From Erythrobacter ani (GTDB lineage Bacteria > Pseudomonadota > Alphaproteobacteria > Sphingomonadales > Sphingomonadaceae): a DNA stretch of 64,000 nt. The position numbers and the translations under genes are program-made. A model generated the notes under the pieces. That model worked only from the letters and a program-made list of their open reading frames with translations, ran no database searches and was not told where the DNA came from. Numbering within the stretch: the first letter of the stretch is position 1; each line of letters opens with the position of its first letter. The stretch lies in NCBI RefSeq assembly GCF_019204025.1, contig NZ_JAGSPB010000003.1, positions 310,001 through 374,000 on the forward strand. The letters are read 5' to 3'. Shown here piece by piece: positions 35,708-44,706 of the stretch.

Positions 35708-37114
35708 CTATCGATCTGATCGAAAACCATCCTCTGGCCAGTTCCAGACGGCCATTTTCTCAAGGCTCATATCCTCCATCGTATAGGCGATCCCGCCGAC
35801 GCCAAGCCCGGAGCGGCGCAGCCCTGCAAAAGGCATCCAGTCGACGCGGAATGCCGTATGGTCGTTCACCATCACAGCCGATCCCGCCAGAGACTGTATG
35901 CAATGATTGGCGATTGACAGCCGATCGGTGAATATAGCGGCCTGAAAGGCGTAAGGCAGGGCATTGGCCTGCTCGATAGCCAGGTCGATATCGTCATAGC
36001 CATACACGCAGATCACGGGGCCGAAGATTTCTTCCTGGGATACCTTGGCACTTTCGGGAGGATCGACAATGACGGTCGGGGAGAAAAGAGTGTCACTCAG
36101 ACGGCTTCCCCCGCACACCAGGGTACCGCCTGCTGCGATGGCTTCATCGACCCAGCGTTCGACGCGGTCGACTTCCTCCGTCCGGATCAAGGGGCCGCAT
36201 TGGGTTTCAGCATCGGCGGGATCGCCCACGACCAGCTTTTCGGCAGCTCGCCCCAGGTCATTGGCGAAGTCTTTCAATTCTGCAGCAGGGACGAATACGC
36301 GCTGCACGGAAACGCAGACCTGACCCGAATGATAGAACCCGCCTTTGAGCAACGAGGCGATCACTGCTGCGCGCTCCACGCCGCTGTCCACGATGACCGG
36401 CGCCGCGCCGCCGTTCTCGAGAGCAATGCGGGTTCCCGGCGCCAGCTTCGAGCGAAGCATCCAGCCGATTTTCGCAGAACCGATGAATGAGAAGAACGCC
36501 GTGCGCGAATCGGTTACCATTCTTTCGGCGATGTCGTTGCCGCAAGGTGCGAACCGGCACCAGGCCTCAGGCAGGCCGGCTTCATGGAGAATGCTCACGA
36601 AGCTCTGGCATGACAGAGGTGTTTCCAGCGCAGGCTTGATAAGAACGGGGCACCCGGCTGCTACCGCCGGTCCAACCTGATGGACGATCAGGTTGAGGGG
36701 GTGATTGAATGCCGAGATCGCCACGACAGGACCGATCGGCTCGCGGAATGTATACGCCGTCCTACCCGCACCCGCTTCTGTCAGGTCCATGGGGATCTCG
36801 TGGCCCCCGCCATCGCTCAGCGCCTGAACGCACAAGTCGACGCTATTGATCGCGCGACCGGCTTCCACCCGCGCATCGACCAGGGGCTTGCCGCCCTCCC
36901 TGACGATCTGGAGAGCCAGTTCTTCGGCTCGTTCGCGCATGATATCCGCCGTTCGCCGGAGGATGGCGATACGCTCATGCACAGCAAGCCAGCAACTGCG
37001 TTCGCGGTGGAGCAACTGCGCTTCATTCAGCCATTCATCGATTTGAGCCCAGTCGACAAGCGCCACTTCTGCAATCGGCGAGCGGTCGAAGGGATTGTGA
37101 ACGATCGTTTTCAT
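35708..37114 (-). CDS. NAD(P)-dependent aldehyde dehydrogenase
   Basis: The start at 37114 (MKTIVHNPFDRSPIAEV) overlaps the upstream gene by four bases; the longer frame reads into that gene. The 468-residue protein has ALDH motifs ISAFNHPLNL, FIGSAKIGWML, the general-base ENGGAAPVIV and the catalytic Cys in GGFYHSGQVCVSVQRV, plus the C-terminal EEIFGPVICVYGYD. It oxidises an aldehyde to the acid or thioester; the substrate is unknown. Coupling to an acetolactate-synthase-like enzyme suggests a shared oxo-acid/aldehyde route. Confidence 0.88.
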   Translation of the reverse strand: MKTIVHNPFDRSPIAEVALVDWAQIDEWLNEAQLLHRERSCWLAVHERIAILRRTADIMRERAEELALQIVREGGKPLVDARVEAGRAINSVDLCVQALSDGGGHEIPMDLTEAGAGRTAYTFREPIGPVVAISAFNHPLNLIVHQVGPAVAAGCPVLIKPALETPLSCQSFVSILHEAGLPEAWCRFAPCGNDIAERMVTDSRTAFFSFIGSAKIGWMLRSKLAPGTRIALENGGAAPVIVDSGVERAAVIASLLKGGFYHSGQVCVSVQRVFVPAAELKDFANDLGRAAEKLVVGDPADAETQCGPLIRTEEVDRVERWVDEAIAAGGTLVCGGSRLSDTLFSPTVIVDPPESAKVSQEEIFGPVICVYGYDDIDLAIEQANALPYAFQAAIFTDRLSIANHCIQSLAGSAVMVNDHTAFRVDWMPFAGLRRSGLGVGGIAYTMEDMSLEKMAVWNWPEDGFRSDR

Positions 37115-38751
37115 AGCTCGCACACCTTCGCGCCGAGTTCGTCGATCAGCACTTTCTTGTTTTCGGAATAGTCGACGGGCAGGTCGACAAGGTGCACGCC
37201 GCCAGCCTCGAATGCGGCGTTCAGGACCGAAACCAGATCCGCGCTTCGCTCGACACGGTGGCCGGTCGCTCCATAGCTCTTGGCATAAGTGACAAAGTCG
37301 GGATTGGAAAAGGTCAGGCCGTAGTCCGGAAAGCCGAGCTGGCCCTGCTTCCACCGGATCATGCCGTATGCCGCGTCGTTCAGGATGAGCACGACGAGGT
37401 TCAGGCCAAGCCTGACGGCCGTTTCCAGTTCCTGCGAGTTCATCATGAACCCGCCATCGCCGCACACCGCGAGAACCCTGCGCCCGGGCGTGAGAATCGC
37501 CGCCATCATGGCGGATGGAAGGCCCGCGCCCATCGTCGCCAATGCATTGTCGAGCAGAATGGTGCCAGGCTCATGAGCGATGTAGTTTCTAGCGAACCAG
37601 ATCTTGTAGATGCCGTTGTCGAGCGCGACGATATCATCGCGTGCCATTACGCTGCGAACGTCGGCAACGACGCGTTGGGGAACCATTGGAAAACGGTCGT
37701 CGTCGCTGGTTTCGGAAATGTGCGAAGCAATCTCGTGATGCAGGGCGGTGTAGTAGCTGCGATCGCACTGCAAGTTGCCATCCAAACGGTTTCCCAGCCG
37801 CTCGACCGAACCGGCAATGTCACCGATGACTTCCAGCTGCGGGAAATAGACCTGATCGACTTCGGCCGCCTTGTAATTGATATGAATGACAGTCTGACCG
37901 TCCGGCTCCATGAAGAATGGCGGCTTCTCCACCACGTCGTGACCGATATTGACGATCAGATCGGCCTTCTCGATCGCGCAGTGAACATAATCGTCCGAAG
38001 ATAGGGCCGCGGTGCCCAGATAGAGTTCGCTATCTTCGTCGACCACGCCCTTGCCCATCTGGGTGTCGAAAAAGGGAAAACCGGTATCGGACACGAATTT
38101 CCGCAGCGCCTTCGAAGCGCGGCGGCGGTTTGCTCCGGCTCCGATTAGCAGCAGTGGCCGCTCAGCCGCGATGATCCGCTCGGCCGCTTCGTCGAGCGCC
38201 GCATCTCCGGCGACCGCATAACGCCTTTGATGCGGCGGTATGACCGGTTCGATCGTTTCCTCTTCAGCAATATCTTCCGGAAGCTCGAGCAGCACAGCGC
38301 CCGGTCTTTCTTCCTGAGCAAGTCGGAAACCTTCGCGAACGAGCGAGGGGATGCGATTGCCGTTCACGATCTGGGTCGAAGCCTTGCATAGCGGAGTAAA
38401 CAGCGAAACAACGTCGACAATTTGGAACTGCGCCTGTTTCGATGTCTTTATCGGTTTCTGCCCGGTGATGATGATGAGCGGAAAGGCCCCGAGCGCGGCA
38501 TAGGCCGCCGGAGTTGTCAGGTTCGTCGCACCAGGCCCGAGAGTTGCGAGGCAAACCCCCGCCTTGCCGGTCAGACGGCCATAGGTCGCCGCCATAAAGC
38601 CCGCACCTTGCTCATGGCGCGTCAATACCAATTCGATTGAGGACGTGCGCAGGGATTCCAGCAGGTCGAGGTTTTCTTCGCCGGGAACGGCAAAGATGTA
38701 TTCCACCTTTTCAGCCTCTAATGCAGCGATAAACAAGTCAGAGGCTTTCAT
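37111..38751 (-). CDS. Acetolactate-synthase-like ThDP enzyme
   Basis: The 546-residue protein has the three ThDP-enzyme domains: N-terminal pyrimidine domain with FAVPGEENLDLLESL (catalytic Glu in TRHEQGAGFMA), middle domain (PLLLIGAGANRRRA) and C-terminal diphosphate domain with GDGGFMMNSQELETAVRLGLNLVVLILND (in part). Size fits catabolic-type acetolactate synthase large subunits; no small regulatory subunit is adjacent. It condenses 2-oxo acids or cleaves an acyloin-like substrate. With the coupled aldehyde dehydrogenase it forms a two-gene operon of uncertain role. Confidence 0.85.
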   Translation of the reverse strand: MKASDLFIAALEAEKVEYIFAVPGEENLDLLESLRTSSIELVLTRHEQGAGFMAATYGRLTGKAGVCLATLGPGATNLTTPAAYAALGAFPLIIITGQKPIKTSKQAQFQIVDVVSLFTPLCKASTQIVNGNRIPSLVREGFRLAQEERPGAVLLELPEDIAEEETIEPVIPPHQRRYAVAGDAALDEAAERIIAAERPLLLIGAGANRRRASKALRKFVSDTGFPFFDTQMGKGVVDEDSELYLGTAALSSDDYVHCAIEKADLIVNIGHDVVEKPPFFMEPDGQTVIHINYKAAEVDQVYFPQLEVIGDIAGSVERLGNRLDGNLQCDRSYYTALHHEIASHISETSDDDRFPMVPQRVVADVRSVMARDDIVALDNGIYKIWFARNYIAHEPGTILLDNALATMGAGLPSAMMAAILTPGRRVLAVCGDGGFMMNSQELETAVRLGLNLVVLILNDAAYGMIRWKQGQLGFPDYGLTFSNPDFVTYAKSYGATGHRVERSADLVSVLNAAFEAGGVHLVDLPVDYSENKKVLIDELGAKVCEL

Positions 38752-39251
38752 TTTCGATATTCCCTTTTCAGAAGCATGAATGCCCTACGGCAATGCTTTC
38801 TCACTACAACCGCAAAGAGAGTCACAGACGCAAGGAGCCTCGCCTCATTCGCACCATGCCGTTCAGCGAATGTTCTGAAATGCGCGTAGCCGCAAAAAGT
38901 ATCCTAAAAACATGACCTTTGGATTTGGCAAGAAGGTAGGGACTCCGTTTCTTGACATTCCCACCGCCGCAGTATGAGTCCGCGATCCACCTCGTGTGCC
39001 CCCACGCGAAACCGGTGCAATTTGCGACATCGGCGAAAATGTTTTGCTTGCCCATCAAGGCATGGCGGAGACAGATATTTTCCCGCGCTGGGATCACGTG
39101 CCGATGACATTCGGATGCCTGAATGGCTGGGCCAGTGATCGGCGGGACAGTTGACCTCTCTGCATTGACATGATCGATGAGTACCGGGCCCAGACCTGAT
39201 TTCTATCGTCCAGAGAATCAGAGATATCTGCCGATCATCCAAGGAACCAAT
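38752..39251. other. 500-base gap without a supported gene
   Basis: Two overlapping minus-strand frames (38822-39097 and 38904-39242) have poor composition and no recognisable family. The region separates the ThDP/ALDH pair from the lead module and may be a junction of two cargo pieces. No insertion-sequence ends or repeats were seen. Confidence 0.4.
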
Positions 39252-39743
39252 ATGTACCGAAGTCTTGGTCTTTCGATCGCCGTCGCAGTCTTCGCGAGCG
39301 ATCTCATTTCAAAATGGCTTATTGTGAATGTGGTCATGGACCCTGCCCGCGTGATAGATGTTTTTCCATTCTTCAATCTGGTGCTCGGATATAATCGCGG
39401 TGTTACATTCGGCCTCCTGAGTTCCGGCAATCCAATCGCGCCCTATTTGCTGTCCGGGTTCGCGCTTCTTGTCGTGGGCGTTCTGGCCAGATGGCTCTGG
39501 CGCAGTACCGTACGCCTCGAATCCGCCGCGATAGGTTCGATCATTGGCGGTGCATTGGGTAACGTTGCCGACCGACTGGCGGACGGAGCGGTCACCGATT
39601 TTCTCGACTTCTATGTCGGCGGCTATCACTGGCCGGCGTTCAATCTCGCGGATGTCGGAATAGTCCTTGGAGTGGCATTGTTTCTCGTTACCTGGTGGTC
39701 CGGAGAAACGCAGCGCGACGATGGCACCGCGCCGAAAGTGTAG
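39252..39743 (+). CDS. lspA: Prolipoprotein signal peptidase (LspA/PbrC-like)
   Basis: AAGGA lies seven bases before the ATG at 39252. The 163-residue enzyme has four membrane helices and the conserved catalytic segments GGALGNVADRLADGAVTDFLDF and FNLADVGIVLG with two essential Asp. It cleaves lipoprotein signal peptides. In Cupriavidus lead resistance PbrC is such a peptidase, and the next genes here are a PbrR/CadR-like regulator and a PbrT-like permease, so a resistance-specific second copy is likely. Confidence 0.9.
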   Translation: MYRSLGLSIAVAVFASDLISKWLIVNVVMDPARVIDVFPFFNLVLGYNRGVTFGLLSSGNPIAPYLLSGFALLVVGVLARWLWRSTVRLESAAIGSIIGGALGNVADRLADGAVTDFLDFYVGGYHWPAFNLADVGIVLGVALFLVTWWSGETQRDDGTAPKV

Positions 39744-39769
39744 ATTCTGCGCTTTTGCCAAGGCAATCT

Positions 39770-40165
39770 TCAGGCGGATTTTCTAGCAAGCCCGCCGATG
39801 ATGCCGCAGTCGGTGGCAGTGCCCCCATCGCAGGCCCGTGCCAGGCCGATCAGTTCCTGTCTCATCGCCTGCAGCTGTTCGATCTGCTCTTCCACCCGGC
39901 GCAAATGATTTCGTGCCAAAGTCGCAGCGTCCTTGCAATCCCGGTTTGGTGCGTCCGACACTTCGAGCAGCGAGCGAACTTCGGACACCGAAAAGCCCAA
40001 ACCCCGAGCCCGCCGGATGAATGCGAGCCGTTCGACATCGGCGTCTGCGTAAATCCTTCGTCCCGACTGGGAGCGCGGAGCGGGCTTCAGAAGACCGATC
40101 TCTTCATAATAGCGAACGGTGTTGACTTTGGTCCCGGTCGCGCGGGCAATTTTTCCTATCTGCAT
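39770..40165 (-). CDS. CadR/PbrR-type MerR regulator
   Basis: The 131-residue protein has a MerR winged helix (KVNTVRYYEEIGLLKPAPRS) and a long dimer helix. Cys77, Cys112 and Cys120 match the metal-binding cysteines of CadR/PbrR-type lead or cadmium sensors (77/112/about 119). It is divergent from the CDF gene, whose promoter carries a MerR-type palindrome in a long spacer. It probably activates the CDF-pbrT operon. Confidence 0.88.
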   Translation of the reverse strand: MQIGKIARATGTKVNTVRYYEEIGLLKPAPRSQSGRRIYADADVERLAFIRRARGLGFSVSEVRSLLEVSDAPNRDCKDAATLARNHLRRVEEQIEQLQAMRQELIGLARACDGGTATDCGIIGGLARKSA

Positions 40166-40263
40166 TCTTTAATCCTCGATGATGGCCATCGCAGGGTGTG
40201 TGTCTCCGCGACGCAATCGCACATCGGCCGTCAGACTTTCTGCGAAAGGTGCGCAGAAAGTCC

Positions 40264-40294
40264 TTGATCCTCCAGTAACTGGAGATTGTAAAGC
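40264..40294 (+). promoter_or_regulatory. MerR-type promoter of the CDF-pbrT operon
   Basis: TTGATC (40264-40269) and TAAAGC (40289-40294) are separated by 19 bases containing the dyad CTCCAG-TAA-CTGGAG (40270-40284). The overlong spacer with a central dyad is the hallmark of MerR-activated promoters. The predicted transcript would begin within about three bases of the CDF ATG at 40304. Confidence 0.8.
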
Positions 40295-40303
40295 TCAAAA
40301 ATC

Positions 40304-40945
40304 ATGAGTTTAGATGATTCGGAAGACTGTGGTTGCACCGGCGACCCCGAGAGGGCGGTTGACGATCCGCAATACCGCCGCGCGCTTTGGATCGTGATTA
40401 TCCTCAATGTCGGTTTCGGCATGATCGAGCTGGCCGCCGGGTTTTTAGCCGCGAGCCAGGCGCTCAAAGCCGACGCGCTGGATTTCCTTGGCGATGGCTC
40501 GATCACCTTCATCGGACTGCTTGCGCTCGGATGGACGGCATCGACGCGTGCTCGGGTGGCGCTCGCGCAAGGTTTGTTTCTGGCGGCGCTTGGTGTGAGT
40601 GTGATCGGCGCGGCGATCTGGCGCATGTTCGATATGGTGCAGCCGGAAGCCGGCATCATGGGCTGGGTGGGTTTTGTCGCCCTGCTTATCAACCTTGCCG
40701 CCGTTTTTGTGCTCGCTCGCTTTCGCAAAGGAGGCGATGCTCAAGCGCGCGCGATATGGCTATTTTCACGCAACGATGCCCTGGCCAATGTCGCGGTCAT
40801 CGTCGCAGCCGGTTTGGTTTATTGGTTGGGAAGCGCATGGCCTGATATCATCGTGGCCGCTGCGATTGCGTTTTTGTTCCTCCATTCGGCTCTCGAAATT
40901 ATCCGCCATGCGCGCAGCGATATGAAAACGCAGCAGATTGCATGA
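40304..40945 (+). CDS. Short CDF-like cation transporter
   Basis: The 213-residue protein has six membrane helices and no C-terminal cytosolic CDF domain. The N-terminus carries CGC (DCGCTGDP). The helix-2 site is D-x3-D (ADALDFLGDGS) and the helix-5 site D-x3-N (RNDALANVA), unlike the H-x3-D pairs of zinc CDFs. This suggests a different metal preference such as lead or cadmium. It overlaps pbrT by four bases and is preceded by a MerR-type promoter. Confidence 0.8.
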   Translation: MSLDDSEDCGCTGDPERAVDDPQYRRALWIVIILNVGFGMIELAAGFLAASQALKADALDFLGDGSITFIGLLALGWTASTRARVALAQGLFLAALGVSVIGAAIWRMFDMVQPEAGIMGWVGFVALLINLAAVFVLARFRKGGDAQARAIWLFSRNDALANVAVIVAAGLVYWLGSAWPDIIVAAAIAFLFLHSALEIIRHARSDMKTQQIA

Positions 40946-42873
40946 TGAAATATTTGGCGCGCCTGTCCGGCATTTGCCTGGCCCTTCTGTTGTCGTTCGG
41001 CAGCGCGCAAGCGTTGGCGGCAGAACCCAACACGATCTGGCGCCTGCTCGATTACATGGCGGTAGATTATGCAGCTGCCGTCGAGGACGGCGAAGTCGTC
41101 AACGAAGTCGAATATGAGGAAATGGTCGAATTCGCCGGTACGGTACGATCGGGTATTGCGGAATTGCCTGAACGCCCCGGTCGCGTTCGGCTAGAGGCAA
41201 ACGCGAAGCAACTTGAAGCCGATATCCTCTCGATGGCCCCCGTTGATCAAGTTGCCACGGCAGCCAGAAAGCTCGCTGCGGATCTCCTAGCCATCTATCC
41301 GATCACGCTCTCGCCTTCGAGGGCGCCCGATCTTGAGCGCGGAAGACTGCTGTACCAGGAGACTTGTGCCAGTTGCCACGGGGTGTCAGGAAACGGTCGC
41401 GGGCCGGCGTCTGCGGGCCTTGATCCACCGCCGATCGCATTTACCGACGTCGATCGCGCGCGTCAGCGCAGCATTATGGGTCTCTATCAGGTTATCGACC
41501 AAGGGATCGATGGCACCGCCATGCCCGGTTTCTCGCAGCTCTCCTCCGACGATCGTTGGGCCCTGGCCTTCTATTCGGGATCCGTCGCCTTTGAGGCGGT
41601 CGACGAAGGGGCGCGTCTATGGAAGTCAGATTCCGAACTACGCAAACGCTTTCCCGATCTTGCCGCTCTCACGAAGATCACGCCGGACGAACTGGCAGGA
41701 GAGATCGGGCAAGTGCGCGCGGACGCGCTCATGGCCTATCTTCGGGCCAACCCGTCGGCGATCGCCGATGTAGCGGGGCCTCTTGGCATCACACGTACCC
41801 GGCTCGCAGAAGCTGAACGCGCCCACGCGAACGGGAATATTTCCCGGGCCAAGGAGCTCGCACTGTCGGCATATTTGGACGGGTTCGAACCCGTCGAACC
41901 GATATTGGCGACACGCAATCCGGATCTTCTGGTGCGTATCGAGAGCGGGATGATGGACTTGCGTGCAGCCATCGACGCAGATCTGCCGACCTCTGCGATA
42001 AGCGAACGGATCCGGGCCATCGAGGGTTTGCTCGTACAGGCTGAAAATGTCCTTGCGCCGGAATCTGCGACGGGCTGGTCAACCTTCGTGGCATCTTTCG
42101 CGATCCTCCTCCGCGAGGGTCTGGAGGCATTGCTGATCGTGATCGCCATGATCGCTTTCGTGAGGAAGGCGGGACAGGATCGGGCATTGCGATTTGTTCA
42201 TGGCGGGTGGACCGGTGCGCTGGTGGCAGGCGCGCTTACTTGGCTTGCGGCGACCTATCTTCTCGACATCAGCGGTGCCGGCCGGGAATCGATCGAGGCA
42301 TTCGGTTCGCTGATTGCAGCGCTGGTCCTTCTGTCGGTTGGCGTCTGGATGCACGGAAAATCACAGGCAGACAATTGGCAGCGCTATATCCGCGACAAGC
42401 TTGGCAAGGCGCTTTCGCGCGGATCGCTCTGGTTCCTGTTCGGGATCGTATTCCTTGTCGTCTATAGAGAGGTCTTCGAAACCATCCTCTTTTACGCTGC
42501 GCTGTCCGCTCAGGGAAGTACGGGCTATCTGCTGGCGGGCGCTGCCACGGCCGGTTTGCTCCTTGTCGTCATCGCCTGGCTGCTGCTGCGCTACAGCCGG
42601 ACGCTGCCGATCGGAAAGTTCTTTGCCTACAGTTCGGTGCTCATCGCCCTGCTTGCGATTGTCCTGATTGGCAAAGGGATCGCGGGCTTGCAGGAAGCGG
42701 GTGTGATCGGAATTGCGCCGATAGCCGGCGGTCCGCGACTAAGTATGCTTGGAGTTTATCCGACGTTCCAAGTGATTGGCGCTCAACTTGCAATGGCATC
42801 CGTACTTTTACTTGGTTTCTGGATTAATCACACCCGAGCATCAAACAATGACCGGTCACGCGATGCAGTGTGA
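40942..42873 (+). CDS. pbrT: PbrT-like permease: cytochrome c domain fused to FTR1
   Basis: The 643-residue protein has a signal peptide, a periplasmic region with a cytochrome c heme motif (YQETCASCHGVSG, about residues 134-146; distal Met in GTAMPGFSQ) and a C-terminal seven-helix FTR1 permease with REGLEALLIV and YREVFETILF, the R-E-x-x-E metal sites. This fusion is that of PbrT, which takes up Pb(II) or Fe. The cytochrome domain may use heme to handle electrons. It is coupled to the upstream CDF gene. Confidence 0.9.
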   Translation: MMKYLARLSGICLALLLSFGSAQALAAEPNTIWRLLDYMAVDYAAAVEDGEVVNEVEYEEMVEFAGTVRSGIAELPERPGRVRLEANAKQLEADILSMAPVDQVATAARKLAADLLAIYPITLSPSRAPDLERGRLLYQETCASCHGVSGNGRGPASAGLDPPPIAFTDVDRARQRSIMGLYQVIDQGIDGTAMPGFSQLSSDDRWALAFYSGSVAFEAVDEGARLWKSDSELRKRFPDLAALTKITPDELAGEIGQVRADALMAYLRANPSAIADVAGPLGITRTRLAEAERAHANGNISRAKELALSAYLDGFEPVEPILATRNPDLLVRIESGMMDLRAAIDADLPTSAISERIRAIEGLLVQAENVLAPESATGWSTFVASFAILLREGLEALLIVIAMIAFVRKAGQDRALRFVHGGWTGALVAGALTWLAATYLLDISGAGRESIEAFGSLIAALVLLSVGVWMHGKSQADNWQRYIRDKLGKALSRGSLWFLFGIVFLVVYREVFETILFYAALSAQGSTGYLLAGAATAGLLLVVIAWLLLRYSRTLPIGKFFAYSSVLIALLAIVLIGKGIAGLQEAGVIGIAPIAGGPRLSMLGVYPTFQVIGAQLAMASVLLLGFWINHTRASNNDRSRDAV

Positions 42874-42919
42874 TATTATATCTTTCTATTACGGCGTTTG
42901 TGTCGACCCAGGTCGGTAC

Positions 42920-43036
42920 ATGAATAGCGCATTTGTTCGTTCTTATGCATTGAGCTGCGCGACGGCTTCGGAATTCGAAGAGAATATCGACTTGTGCCAT
43001 GTGATTGGTCCTGCTAGCGGGGCCAAAGTGTCATGA
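42920..43036 (+). CDS. Possible small ORF upstream of the czc genes
   Basis: An ATG at 42920 opens 38 codons (MNSAFVRSYALSCATASEFE...) whose TGA overlaps the next gene's ATG (ATGA at 43033-43036). There is only a weak AGGT before it. It may be a short leader or chance. Confidence 0.25.
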   Translation: MNSAFVRSYALSCATASEFEENIDLCHVIGPASGAKVS

Positions 43037-43377
43037 CCCTCCGTATGCCCCTTCTTGCCTTGAAGCCGTTTTTCGCCATGCTGATTCTCTTCGGCCTGGT
43101 GTTCAGCGTAAGCGTGGACGCGGCGGTATGCGGGCCTGAAATTGGCGAACTTACAAGTGTCGAAGCTGCAAGTAGCGAGACTGGTCAAGACTTGCCGGAC
43201 AGCCCGAATGAGCAGCATGGCATCTGCGCCCACGGCCATTGCCATCATGGAGTCCAATTTGCAGGCAATGCGGATATCGGGGCCGGTGAGCGTTCATCCG
43301 GTGCACAGCATTTCTTCGAACCCGTCGGCCTGACTGCAGTCCAGCAAGCGATTTTGACGCCCCCTCCTCGAATCTGA
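43033..43377 (+). CDS. CzcI-like small exported His/Cys protein
   Basis: The 114-residue protein has a signal peptide (FAMLILFGLVFSVSVDAA) and a short metal-binding-like cluster ICAHGHCHHGVQF. It lies 64 bases before czcC. Small periplasmic proteins of this type, such as CzcI, precede czcCBA in several bacteria and may tune efflux. The assignment is by position and residue type. Confidence 0.65.
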   Translation: MTLRMPLLALKPFFAMLILFGLVFSVSVDAAVCGPEIGELTSVEAASSETGQDLPDSPNEQHGICAHGHCHHGVQFAGNADIGAGERSSGAQHFFEPVGLTAVQQAILTPPPRI

Positions 43378-43441
43378 CGTCCAGTATTGCCGCCGCAATG
43401 TCGGCGCGCATTCGGCATGTCAGTAGAGGAAAAATCAATTC

Positions 43442-44695
43442 ATGTTTGCCATTATTTGGCGAGGCGCCCTTTTTGCAGGGCTGAGCCTCGCAGTACTGCC
43501 CGGTGCGGTGCGTGCACAAGAACGCGCGGTGTTGACGCTCGACGAAGCTCTCGCGCGTGCGGGTGTGGACGAAAGCGCGCAGGTGCAATCAGACAATCCG
43601 CGTTTGATCGGGCCGCAGGCCGAAACGGACGCGGCACGCGCGCTTATCGATCAGGCACGGCTTCGGCCAAATCCTGAGCTTGCCTTTGAAGCGGAGAACA
43701 TCGCAGGAAGCGGTGCCTTTTCAGGGCTGCAAGCAACCGAATATACGCTGTCTTTGAGTCAGCGCCTCGAGCTAGGCGGCAAGCGGGGCGCACGCATTCG
43801 CTCGGCCGAGGCCGAGGCGCGCGTGGCAATGCTTTCTGGAGAATTGTCGGTCGCTGAGCTGAGTCGCATGGTGCGCGAACGCTACATCGAGGCGGTCGCT
43901 TCAGCTGCGCGACTGGAACTTGCCCGCGACGTAGTCGAACGCAATCGCGAACTCGCGCGTATAGCTGGCCTGCTTGTCGAAGTTGGCCGCGAGCCGCCGC
44001 TGCGCTCGCTTCGTGCAGAAGCGGCCCTTGCTGAAGCCGAGGCGGAGTTTGAAGCCGCGCGAGCTTCAGAGATAGCGGCGCGGAGCGCGTTGGTGGCGCT
44101 CTGGGGTGAAACGTCCCCTCCCCCGGACGTGCCATCGGCGTTTCCCGGGATCGAACCTCCTGCGATGCTTCTTGCATCGCCTTCTGCTTTGCGTCTCCAA
44201 GTCGCGCGTGCCGAACGCGAGGCGGCGGACGCTGCGATCGACAGGGAGCGCTCTTTGGGTGTTCCCGATCCGGCCATCTCCGCCGGTGTCAGGCGGTTCG
44301 AGGAAAGCAGGGATCAGGCCTTCCTAGTGGGCGTCTCGATTCCCCTTCCTTTCCGCAATCGCAATCAGGGTAACATCGCCGCTGCCGAGGCCCGCTTCCG
44401 CGCGGCCTCCGCACGCGAGGCTGTCGCCCGCGCGGATTTCGAACTCGAAGTAACCCAGGCGCGCGGCCGCTTTCTCGCCGCCGAGGCTCGTGTAGAGACT
44501 CTGTCCCAAACCTCCCTGCCTCAAGCGGAAGAAGCCTTGCGCCTCGTCCGGATTGGGTATCGCAACGGCAGGTTCCCGCTGATCGAGGTTCTGGCTGCGG
44601 CCGAAGCCCGCGATGCAATCCGAGAAGCCTTGATCCAAGCCCAGGAAGATCGCGGTCGCCTGGCGGCGCAGTTGATCTGGCTTGGCGCCCAATGA
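43442..44695 (+). CDS. czcC: CzcC-like outer-membrane efflux protein
   Basis: The 417-residue protein has a signal peptide (AGLSLAVLPGAVRAQ) and two TolC-type repeats; LRPNPELAFEAENIAGSGAFSG followed by SLSQRLELGGKR is typical of CzcC. It forms the outer-membrane channel of the Czc pump. Stop overlaps a possible upstream start of czcB. Confidence 0.9.
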   Translation: MFAIIWRGALFAGLSLAVLPGAVRAQERAVLTLDEALARAGVDESAQVQSDNPRLIGPQAETDAARALIDQARLRPNPELAFEAENIAGSGAFSGLQATEYTLSLSQRLELGGKRGARIRSAEAEARVAMLSGELSVAELSRMVRERYIEAVASAARLELARDVVERNRELARIAGLLVEVGREPPLRSLRAEAALAEAEAEFEAARASEIAARSALVALWGETSPPPDVPSAFPGIEPPAMLLASPSALRLQVARAEREAADAAIDRERSLGVPDPAISAGVRRFEESRDQAFLVGVSIPLPFRNRNQGNIAAAEARFRAASAREAVARADFELEVTQARGRFLAAEARVETLSQTSLPQAEEALRLVRIGYRNGRFPLIEVLAAAEARDAIREALIQAQEDRGRLAAQLIWLGAQ

Positions 44696-44706
44696 GGAAA
44701 ATACCC

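Noticed and set aside
36680..36709. A further TTGAGGG match inside the aldehyde dehydrogenase gene
   Set aside because: The base pattern 16 positions downstream is GATCGC, not CGTA, and it lies inside coding sequence, so it does not fit the promoter motif.
38822..39242. Two minus-strand frames upstream of the signal peptidase gene
   Set aside because: Poor composition, no ribosome-binding site, no family, and mutually overlapping in different frames.
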